Assembly (NCBI GenBank): GCA_029255685.2
Contig: CM055318.2
Span: 9,429,001 to 9,493,000, forward strand
From: Silene conica
Lineage: Eukaryota > Streptophyta > Magnoliopsida > Caryophyllales > Caryophyllaceae
DNA: 64,000 nt
Direction of reading: 5' to 3'
Both the position numbers and the translations under genes were made by a program. Under the pieces are notes generated by a model. That model was given only the letters and a program-made list of their open reading frames with translations. It had not been told where the DNA came from and did no database searches. Positions 55,221 to 64,000 of this stretch are shown here, piece after piece. Position 1 is the first letter of the stretch, and every line of letters starts with the position of its first letter.

Positions 55221-57011
55221 ATAAACAAAACTGAAATAAGTTGATTTGAACGAAAGTGAGTTGAATGAAAGTTAGTGTGTATTTGGCCTAATTTTTGAAG
55301 GAGATTTTTTTTACTAAAAAAATACAAATTGGTCAACATGCTATTTTCTAAAAAGTTAATAATTTTTCAAAAAGTTTAAAAATCATCTTTTTGTCCTTAA
55401 AATAGAAGCAACATTCTAATTTTGAAAACACTTTTAAAAAATTAAACCTGAATAACAAATATTTTTTTTTAATAAGTTAGGTCAAACATGTTATTAAAAT
55501 TAAGCAAAAATAATAGGACGTTAAATAAATATAAGAGGCTTTCTACCGTCCTACACATTATACTTTTACACGATTCATTTCATTTCTCCCATTTTATTTG
55601 ATTTATTATATTTTTTCCATTTTATATTTAAGACAAAATCAAGAATTTGAGTTCGTTAAATGGGCAGCTATGCCAGTTGTATTAGAATCATTAACTACGA
55701 CTTTATGGTCTGGCAACATGCATGATTGAAGAATGATCTAGTATGATTGTTAGGAACTATATTAATTGTGATTTGACTACGATTAAATTAGGAGTACAAA
55801 TTCATGGATTTTTGTGTTGTTACTTTACTTTACTTAGAAGCCTACTATTTTGATTTATTTATTTTACAAATTCTCATTTGTAATTAACCGATATCGGTCA
55901 AAATTACAGGTCAAATAAAATCTATATAAAAGAATAATGATAAGTTATTTGTGATTTCCTATGGACTCTATCATAAGTGAGAGCTATTGTATTTATTTAG
56001 AGTTGATCTTGTTTTAGACAATATTTTTTTCTTTAAAACAATAAGACCGAATTTTGAGACCATTTTACCGTTAAATATGATATTTCTTAAATCAAAATAA
56101 CAAATTATCATAAACTGTAATGCTAACTGGATCACTGTAGTTAGAATTAGCTATAAAATTACCCCAAAATTCCGTCTTTTTTGTTTTAGACGAATTATTG
56201 ATTGTGGTTGTTAGTATTCAGGTAAGTTTGTTTGAAAAAGACCCTCGATGTACCTAAAATCTGCGTAATTCTGTCGTCTGATTAAGATTTGTACACTAGA
56301 ACGTGGTCGACGCACTTGGAGAGTTGGAGATATAACCCTTTTTTTGGTGCATGGGCTACCAAATTATACGCCTTAATTTCTGGCATTGGCTTTAGTGGAT
56401 CATTCTCTTTTATTTTAGAGAGGTGCGTTAGGCCGTTGTAATAGACTAATAGTGCAATGCATGGGCAACGGTTGAAATATCAACTAGCAAGTTACCTCAT
56501 GTGATTCAATGACTCGCATCAAAAACAAATATTAGTATTACAATCTTAGCTAAAAGACACAAAAGTGTATTTTTATGGATCATTTTCACACACGGTACGG
56601 TGTATATGAACCGTTTGTTGTCGTGAGGGTAATTCGAATAACAATAATTTATATACAAACTCTCACCTTCCGAATATGTCAAAACAAAAACTTCATATTG
56701 CACTTGAATCTAAAGGCAATGCACATTTAATTAAAGGTTAGGATGTTTGTGAAAGAATTCGCAAATATTAAAATTTTAGAAAGACGGTCTTTCACTAATT
56801 TATTGAGATATCACTCTTGTTGAATCTATTATATACCTATCCTTACCGCCGTTTATTACTGATTATGATGCAAAATGTCTCTTTTATTTGATACATGTTT
56901 TCTTAATTATTGTATCTATTTTTATTATATATATCATAACCAATTTCATTAGTACCCCATTTTATAGTATTCCTACTCAATTTATTACTTTTTGTATCAT
57001 TTTCATCAACC
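55221..57011. other. Gene-free AT-rich stretch
   Basis: No gene is visible. A decayed family A foldback arm (ACAAATTCTCATTTGTAAT) starts near 55863 without a matching right arm. The remainder has no named structure. Confidence 0.5.
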
Positions 57012-58425
57012 GTATTTGATCTCTCATACATTACCATAAATCATTAGGTCAATATATCAGATTAAGAAAAATTCTCTCTCTTAAAAAACCCCCCATTTTC
57101 CCTCTACAAAAAAAAAGAAGAAAACCCCTTCTGTGTAGCCGCCGCCGCCACCCCCAATCACACCAACCCCTTCTACCTCCTTCCTTTCGCCGGAGATGGG
57201 TACATCTGGCCTATCTCCGGCAATAAATCACGCTATGTTTGGTTCGTGGTCTCATCAGAACTGATTTCCCTTTTCACCGACTCCTTCTTCCGTTCCCGGT
57301 CGCGCGCAGTGAAAGGTGGTGGTTGGGTGTTTCTGAGGTCGTTCCGATTCGTCGTTCCACTGTCCTGTCTTTGTAAGTTGTGCATGCATTCGGGATGTCA
57401 CCCTCTTCCTTGCCCCTTCTCCTTTCTCGGGTTTGTTCCTTTGGGCTGATCCGTTTTGTGGTTGTTGGTTGGTTTAATGAGCATAGCTCATTTTGCATGT
57501 TTGTTTTATGAGGTCTTGATTCATGGGATTTTCTGGTGGTACCCCTTTCCCTCGCCCCTTCCCCCCACCGTTTGTATCCTATGGGTCGTTGTTGTGTCGC
57601 TTGTTGTCTTTTTCCTGTGAGTCTGTTGTATGCACACCATTGGTCCTGGGGTGGTTCGTCTGAATTTTGGAGTCTCAGTGGGTTGCTGAGTTGTCTTGGT
57701 GGAGCGGCTATTGTATTTTGGGATGGTGGAATGTGCGTGGGTCGGTCGGTCGGGGGAAGTAGTTTTGGTGATGTCCTAACCCTTTTGTTTTTTGGCGTGA
57801 CGGAAGGTATGTGTTGGGTTTTGGTCGTGTTTTTGGTGGGTTTGAATGCGGAAGTGGCTTTTGGTTTTTTAATGGTTTGTCGGAACAATTTAGTCTTGTT
57901 TTTCTGTTTTTTAATAAGGACTTTAGTAACTTTATGGTGGGATTGTGTTGTGTCCATCTTTATAAGGCCTCCTGAGACGGTCATGGGGTTGTTCAAGTGG
58001 TTTGTGTGCGTGTCGAGTCTTTCTTTCATCGTTCCGGACTACGGCTTACTTGCCTGTTTGGAGTGGCTCCCAAAGTGTAGGAGTTTTGGCTCCGCTTGGC
58101 ATAGATCTTCATGGTCTTTGTCCTTTCTTTTCTATCTACGTCCTTGTGGCGTAAGTACACTTTGCGCCCTCTTCATGGGGTTTATTGGTTTCCGTGGCTT
58201 CTGAAGAGTAAAGATCGTTCTAGTCATCTACCAAGCTGTGTTTGTCCCTTCATGAAAGTTGAGGTTAAAGATGGTGGCTCCGGAGCTATGTCGGCTTTTA
58301 GTCATCAATACATGTTTTCTATCCATCATAGTTACGCTTATGCCTTTAGTTTTTGTTTAAGAATTAAAAGTGCATGTGACCATATGAGTCAAATGCCAAT
58401 TGTATAATTCTAGTTTTACAGCTGT

Positions 58426-58466
<41 letters not shown>

Positions 58467-58478
58467 TTTGATCTCTCA
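57012..58478 (+). mobile_element. Poly(A) retroposon, 1.4 kb, with 15 bp target duplication
   Basis: A perfect direct repeat GTATTTGATCTCTCA (57012-57026 and 58464-58478) flanks an insert (57027-58463) that ends CAGCTGTC and then a run of about 35 A. This is the signature of LINE-driven retroposition. The insert is much richer in G and T than its surroundings and begins with a CCGCCGCCGCCACC-containing leader, like the 5' UTR of a plant L1 element or of a gene. The open frames on both strands (for example 57536-58204) have no recognisable domain, so it is either a non-autonomous LINE or a processed copy of an unknown transcript. Confidence 0.8.
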
Positions 58479-58874
58479 ATAAGCTTATTAAAAGACCGTT
58501 TCTCACACATCAACCCATTCGCAAATTATATACCGTGGTTATTGCACTAATTAATCCGGGAATTAGAAAGTTTGATATAACTAACTTTTAAATGATTGGA
58601 GGAACATTTATTTGGTAATTAAGAATCGAAATATTAATTTACAAGAAAAACTGACACTGATGGCGGAGAAGCTAACAGGAATATCCTATCCTACGCGTAA
58701 ACTAGGCTTTTCTACAATGAATCCTGTCCGGATGTGCCTCGCTCCATACCAAAATTCCAAAACCAAGGATACAATACCCATGGATTGTGGTATGGAGTTA
58801 TGGACCATCAACCATCGGGAAATGTCACTTTCTAAACCAACACACAATTTATTTGTGCATTTCTTTTAACATAA
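58479..58874. other. Short gene-free stretch
   Basis: An 85-codon open frame at 58612-58869 starts with ATG, but its product matches nothing I recognise and shows no domain or signal; I regard it as chance. No repeat boundaries were found. Confidence 0.4.
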
Positions 58875-59537
58875 CTAGCTTTACTCCATACAAAAAAAAT
58901 ACACGGCTTGGTTTTACATCTATGATATACTAAGTTTATAACATAATTTTCATTTTATCGACAATTAAATTAAAAAGATATATGGGCTAAAACTAAATTA
59001 GATAATTGCACCGACTTTGAATTAAGTTAAATTAGATAATGAATTAAATATATTTTGTTGTATAGTTTTTACATTAAATTTAGACCTACCTAATTAATGG
59101 GAGAGAGGGTAATTAAATCAATAAGGAGGAAAGTGGAGGTCCCTACCGCAAAAGAAGAAGAAAATTATTTTTTTCATTTTAATAAATTAAGGACTTGTTT
59201 GGTTGCCCCTATAAAAATGGGTGAATTGGAAAATCCCATGATTTAGAAAAAATGAAGATGTTTGGTTACTCCAAATCATGGGATTTTCTTTTTCCCAGGA
59301 ATTCCCACTTCCTCCATTATGGAGGAATTTGATTACCTAGGGCCCCCTAGGTAATTGCAAATTCCTGTGTCAGTTCAATTCCAGGATGTCAACCAAACAA
59401 ATTTTAGGCAATTCACATGAATTGACCAATTCACGTGTTTTGCAAAATCATGGGAAATTAATTCCCGTATGGCAACCAAACGAGGCCTAAGAATCAATCA
59501 AATCTCTTTAAATTCTATTCCTTTTATAGTATAGAGA
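58875..59537 (-). mobile_element. Non-autonomous Helitron with nested Tourist MITE
   Basis: On the minus strand it begins, after an A, with TCTCTATACTATAAAAGGAA, closely matching the start of 28418-29467. It ends with a weak hairpin (CCGTGTA..TGTATGG) and GTAAAGCTAG followed by T. Shared interior phrases (TTTGATT, TTATTGATTTAATTACC) support one family. The 297 bp MITE at 59191-59487 sits about 47 bp inside the 5' end. Confidence 0.75.
59191..59487. mobile_element. Tourist-like MITE (PIF/Harbinger) nested in Helitron
   Basis: The ends GGACTTGTTTGGTTGCC and (reverse complement) GGCCTCGTTTGGTTGCC are inverted repeats with two differences, flanked by TAA on both sides (59188-59190 and 59488-59490). 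The interior contains repeated AATTCCCA/TGGGAATT-type blocks and a CCTAGGGCCCCCTAGG palindrome near 59336. It is non-coding. Confidence 0.88.
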
Positions 59538-59980
59538 TAAGTCTTTTCAATTTAATTTTGGTTCGTATAAGTTTGGTAAAGTTTTTCGGTTTAGTTTTAT
59601 TTAAAATTTGGTTTAGTCCAGCTTAGTTTTTACTTTGAAATAATGAGTTCCGTAAGTTTTAAAGTTTACGTAGCTAAGTGTATACTAATATTATCATTCA
59701 TTCACTTGTTTACCTCTAATTACAATACCTCATACCAAAAAATAAAAAAATAAAATAAATGATTGAGATATAAAGACTAGCAGAAAGTATTTATTTAGGC
59801 GAAATAGGTGTTTTTAGGTTTTTTATTTAAAGGCTTAAAAAAATTAATTATCACTTTGAGGTTAATTTTAAACTAATGATTGTATATTGGTTCATATGGA
59901 GTATTTGGTATGTTTTTTTGTTACGCTTAGCTACCTTACTTATTTTTGTTTTTGTTTATAAATGAAAGTTGATGGTCCGG

Positions 59981-60028
59981 CAATGAATTTGTTCCTTAGC
60001 ACCAAAAAAAACATTGAATTTGTTCCTT
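59981..60028 (+). repeat. Tail-only retroposon insertion, AGCACC plus A-run
   Basis: The repeat CA(A/T)TGAATTTGTTCCTT (59981-59997 and 60012-60028, one mismatch in 17) flanks a 14 bp insert AGCACC followed by eight A. The insert core equals that at 53971-53987, so the two tails come from the same kind of retroposon. Confidence 0.78.
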
Positions 60029-60549
60029 TTGAAAGTTTTAAACTTTTAACAATAATAAAACCATTGTGAAAACTGAAAACGACTTATATGAAAAGTTAAT
60101 GTACGAGCCAATGGCTTAACATTGAAGCTAAGATGAAAAGTTGACGGTACATATTTACATCGACCCATCTCCGCTTTACTTAGTATCAAAGCACGTACAA
60201 TATAGACACAATACACAAATCCTCATTATAAAATCGTTTCAATACATAATTATGATCATTATCACAAAGACAGTGATAAAGAGTAATATAGGCCTAAATG
60301 GCTAAATCTATTGACGATAAGACAATTTACTATAGTAATTACTAATTAACATAACAGAAGACAAAATCTCATTATATAACGGAACATACATAAGCAATTT
60401 AGATTATATATTTGAGTATGTCATATCACATCTTAGCTTGGTGTTCGACATTTCAAAATTTCAAGAGCCAAATAAGAAAAGATGAACAATAAACCTTACT
60501 TTTAGGATTTAATTAAAGTAGAAAATAGATAGACTATAAATTTTATAAG

Positions 60550-60725
60550 ACAAAATCTCATTGAAGACGTCACTTTGGAGTAACGGATAGCATTTTGTTT
60601 CACAAAATGCCCATTTTGAGGAGGGAGGGAAGCACATGAGGGGTGCCCCACCTTGTCGCTCTATTCGTTTTGTGAGTGTCATTATCCATCTCTTCATCCG
60701 ATCCGTCATAAGCAAGATCAACTGA
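60550..60725. repeat. GACGG foldback element, family C, uninterrupted copy
   Basis: This is the inverted, uninterrupted relative of 26835-27345: it carries GAAGACGTCACTTTGGAGTA, GAGGGAGGGAAGCACATGAG, CGTTTTGTGAGTGTCATTAT and TCCGTCATAAGCAAGA. Comparison with 26835 shows that copy's interruption is a real nested insertion. Confidence 0.6.
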
Positions 60726-61128
60726 TCTTATAATTAAAGGCATGGTTGAAGACAGTGTACGTATGTAGGTTAGTGAAGACAGACGAAAACAACAATTGCT
60801 CGTGATTTTTCTGACGCGCAAATGCGTGATCGCGCACCCTCAATGTTTTTCTTGCTCTTTGTCTCCATCCAATTAAACATATTTGTGCTTTTAAAAAGTA
60901 CTGCGGGATAGATATGACATACTCTGCCACAATCAGTGAGTACATTTCCGGTTAAACTCGTTAAACTGATTAAGACGGTCTTAAATAAAATCAATTCAAC
61001 TAATTAAACAATTTCATATTTCGTGTCTCATTAACTAACTCTTATTTCTTTCTTATTGCAAATTTGCAAAACTAAATCAACTTTTAAGTAATTGAGCAAA
61101 TAATTTCTTAGCTACATGGATTAACAAG

Positions 61129-62573
61129 CACAAATAGGATCCTACACCCAGGTGTATAGAAGCATGGTACATCAGGCCCACCTGATATATAATTTTTTAA
61201 TTTTCTATTAGAGCCCAATACAAAACAAATATTTAATTATCAATCAACGTAAACATTTTCTTAATTCTCTCTTGACGACAGTCACAACAAATTTCTCTCC
61301 CACAAAAATTTGATTCGAAGATGGCAGAAGGGCAGCGATGGGTATGTTCAACAAGGCGGAAAAATGCATCGAATAATATTTCATTGAACGAGAAGCAATT
61401 TGCATCGACATCAGGAAGGAAAAACGCATCACACAATACTAATTTGAGGTAAATATTTACATCAATCATAACTCTAATGAATATTTACATACACCAATCA
61501 TAACCCTAATGAATATATTTAGGGTAAATTTTCTGACCCAAAGCACTTAACAAATGAATATTTACGATAAGAATATGATCTAACGTAAAAAGAATACGAG
61601 CTAATAGAAAAGAATACGAGCTAATATTAGAAGAATACGAGCTAATATAAAAAATAACGAGTTATTAAAATAAGAATACGAGCTAATATTAAAAGAATAC
61701 GAGCTAATATTAAAAGAATACGAGCTAATATAAAAAAATTATGAGTTATTAAGATAAGAATATGAGTTATTGATATAAGAATACGAGCTATTAAGATAAG
61801 AATACGAGCTATTAATATAAGAATATGAGCTAATGTAAAAAGAATGCGAGTTTAAGAAAATCACAAACTTAAAAAATACGAGAACAAAAGAATGCAAGCT
61901 ATTACCCTAATAATACGAGCTAATATTAAAAGAATACGAGCTAATATAAAATATGAATACGAGATATTGAGATAAGAATACGAGCTATTAATATAAGAAT
62001 ATGAGTTAATGTAAAAACAATGCGAGTTTAAGAAAATCACAAATAACTAAAAAAATACGAGCACAAAAGCGTGCAAGTTATTACCCTAAGAATACGAGCT
62101 AATATTAAAAGAATACGAGCTAATATTAAAAGAATACGAGCTAATATAAAAAAACTACGAGTTACTAGGATAAGAATACGAATTATTAATATAAAAAAAA
62201 AGAGTTATTAAGATAAGAATACGAGCTATTAATATAAGAATACGAGCTATTATTATAAGAATACGAGCTATTAATATAAGATTACAAGTTAATGTAAAAA
62301 AGAATATGGACTATAAAATAAAAAAATAAAAAATTACCTTGACATAATAATTAAATAAATTGAAAGATGGCATATAATAATTAATGAGAAAAATCAATTA
62401 CTAATGATGGATGAAGATCAGTTAGAAAAATAGGGAAGAAGTTACATTAAAAAAAAAAAGTAGTGGAGAAGAATGAGATTACTGACTTTTTTTTCAAAAA
62501 TAATTAAGAAAATGACTAAAATAACCCCGGATGTACAATAGCATTGTACATCTGGTGGTATAGTCCAGGAACT
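61129..62573. mobile_element. Probable Mutator-like non-autonomous element filled with a minisatellite
   Basis: A perfect 10 bp direct repeat GATTAACAAG (61119-61128 and 62574-62583) flanks the unit, in the 9-11 bp range of Mutator-like elements. The ends are imperfect inverted relatives: GGATCCTACACCCAGGTGTA on the left and, reverse complemented, TTCCTGGACTATACCACCAG with ATGTACAATGCTATTGTACA on the right. Half of the interior is a tandem array (61570-62310). No transposase is visible. The left end offset is uncertain by some bases, so the superfamily is provisional. Confidence 0.55.
61570..62310 (+). repeat. Minisatellite array, about 21 bp unit (AGAATACGAGCTAATATTAAA)
   Basis: About 35 variants of a 21 bp unit with core AATACGAGCTA run in tandem, with alternating spacer types (TATTAAA, TAATATA, TATTAAGAT). 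A higher-order repeat of about 176 bp is also visible, marked by GCGAGTTTAAGAAAATCACAAA at 61846 and 62022. It is non-coding and lies inside a mobile element. Confidence 0.85.
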
Positions 62574-62583
62574 GATTAACAAG

Positions 62584-64000
62584 TCATTGTACGCTCACTT
62601 TCCGAATTTTAGTAATTTTTTTTAATTGGGGCTCGCTTTATTATCTGGAAAATTTACAATTTTTTCATTAATATAACAAGTACTATATCCCTACAATTGT
62701 TTAAATAAACGACTTTACAAATTCATATTTCCCTAAGTTGTAGTGATTAACTTCAAATTTTAGCACTACTCTCATAGTAACAATTTAACCATTATGATTT
62801 TCGCAACTCTAATAAGTAGTTTCCTTGCTACTTTTTCTGTTTGTTACACTCTATTTCACTGAATTATTTTTTATTTTTTTATTCACGATAAAAAAATTAT
62901 TTTATTTAAAACATAAATATAAGCTCTGTAAATTTTAGTAATAGTCAATGGCGGGCGACCATAGTAACAAGTCTCTTGTCCTTACCCACAAAAAATATTT
63001 ATCTTTTATTATTATCCGTTTATCTTGTTAAAAATTACCCCGCTAACTTCCATAGTGAACCACTAGTAGCAAGGGGTGACGGCCGCTACCCCAAACTTTA
63101 AAAAAAATGGTTTGAAAGACGGATTTTTACTATTCCAAATATTGTCGAATAATAGATAATTAAATGGTATTCCATCAAATATGCAATAAACATCTTGTGG
63201 TTCAATGAGAAAGACCTTGGTTTTTCACCTGGTGCACTGGGTTCAAATTGGATGCTCCATTTAAGTTGCATTTGATTTGTCACTTGCATATTGTGAGAGA
63301 GGCACTATCTGTGTTCAACTTATGAGTTATGACGAATTATGCTCGTCTTCAATAACAATTTGTGTTCAAATAATGGGCTCTGCCATTGGTTATAGCTAAA
63401 GCCGCGAACAAGAGTGAAAGCAACAGAGCATGAAATCCCATGTGGCCACGTTGACTAAGAAATCTATGCAATTAGCGGAGGTTTGGAATAATTAGATAAT
63501 TAGGTTTAGATGTATTTGTAGATACAACGACGTAGCATAGTAGCATATCATATATACGAAACATATCACAATTTGTGTTTAAACTAAAGCTAAGCTGCCT
63601 ATCATTGTTCGATATCAAATCACTCATTTTCTGTCTTTTTATGGGAATAACGCTATGCTCCACAGCTATCAACGCGTTCCATCCAATCATCGTTTATACT
63701 CCTCCACGAAATAAATTTAGGTGCTTCATCAAAACATTAACGTGCCCTCTATAATTATGTCCGCTGTAAAGTTGCGACACATCAAGTATTAGAGCAAGTG
63801 TAATTGTAAATCGTTTTTTATTGTGGATGATATTGGATTTGTCAAAATAAGAATTTGGTTATTGTTTAAGAACCAAGTTATTTGTTGGTTTCAATAAATT
63901 AAACAATGAGGTAGTAAGAAGACTTAATAATGAGACCAAATTAAGAACAAAATAAAAGTTCTTCGATTATAGGAAAAAGTTCTTAAACTTAGAAAATGGT
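62584..64000. other. Gene-free AT-rich stretch
   Basis: No gene is visible. It contains a diverged copy of the 9895-10238 repeat at about 63070-63260 and a decayed GACGAATTATGCTCGTCTTC foldback remnant near 63330. The rest has no structure I can name. Confidence 0.5.

Larger units (their letters stand above)
59538..61118. other. Gene-free stretch with foldback copy and a tail-only insertion
   Basis: No gene is present. A GACGG-type foldback element (inverted relative of 26835-27345) lies at about 60550-60725, with CACTTTGGAGTAACGGATAG and CACAAAATGCCCATTTTGAG. A tail-only retroposon insertion lies at 59981-60028. Confidence 0.55.

Noticed and set aside
57274-58204. Long overlapping open frames on both strands (251 codons minus, 222 codons plus)
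   Set aside because: Neither product shows a domain, signal peptide or familiar motif, and they overlap on opposite strands inside a poly(A)-tailed retroposon. They are more likely the result of the stretch's low stop-codon density than genes.
61570-62310. Regularly spaced repeats considered as a CRISPR-like array or centromeric satellite
   Set aside because: Units are directly adjacent with no unique spacers, in a plant genome and inside a mobile element. It is a minisatellite; satellite origin is only a possibility.

Overview
This is a 64 kb piece of AT-rich plant nuclear DNA, almost certainly from a eudicot. The evidence is plant-type spliced genes (plastid casein kinase 2 alpha, a class III peroxidase, a plant ADA1), a Tat-lineage Ty3/gypsy retrotransposon, an Angio-domain SINE, and Stowaway, Tourist and Helitron elements. 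The repeat style (many GACGG-rich foldback elements and Tat elements) would suit Caryophyllales, but that placement is only a guess.

Layout. 1-14 kb is gene-free and packed with repeats: a hAT-type MITE with CCGTGT minisatellites (758-1141 and 7782-8472), a probable Ty3 solo LTR (5930-7339), several Stowaway MITEs and a Helitron end. 14.4-25.6 kb is one young Tat-type LTR retrotransposon (14425-25607) with 636/634 bp LTRs, a 5 bp target duplication, a nested solo LTR of another family (17628-18622), and an antisense open region near its 3' end. It looks broken. 25.6-30.3 kb holds two inverted pairs of Stowaway MITE families and a 1 kb Helitron (28418-29467).

30.4-41.1 kb is the plastid-targeted casein kinase 2 alpha gene on the minus strand. 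It has 10 exons that assemble cleanly into 430 codons. Its long introns carry an RTE LINE fragment, a SINE, two Tourist MITEs and a hAT MITE. 42.4-42.7 kb is a decayed receptor-kinase fragment. 44-48 kb holds foldback elements, perfect palindromes, local tandem duplications and a 2.3 kb Helitron that ends just upstream of the ADA1 gene (48564-49568, plus strand). 50.8-54.7 kb is a four-exon class III peroxidase on the minus strand. From 54.8 kb to the end there is no recognisable gene. That stretch holds a 1.4 kb poly(A) retroposon with 15 bp target duplications (57027-58463), a Helitron carrying a Tourist MITE, and a Mutator-like element filled by a minisatellite (61129-62573).

The three host genes are unrelated in function: plastid kinase signalling, SAGA co-activator, and cell-wall/apoplast redox. 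They form no pathway. The most unusual observations are four ultra-short tail-only retroposon insertions, each flanked by 12-17 bp target duplications; two Stowaway copies that read as identical, in inverted orientation 13 kb apart; Stowaway-like termini at or near two peroxidase splice donors; and the antisense gene inside the Tat element. All coordinates and comparisons were read by eye, without alignment software.
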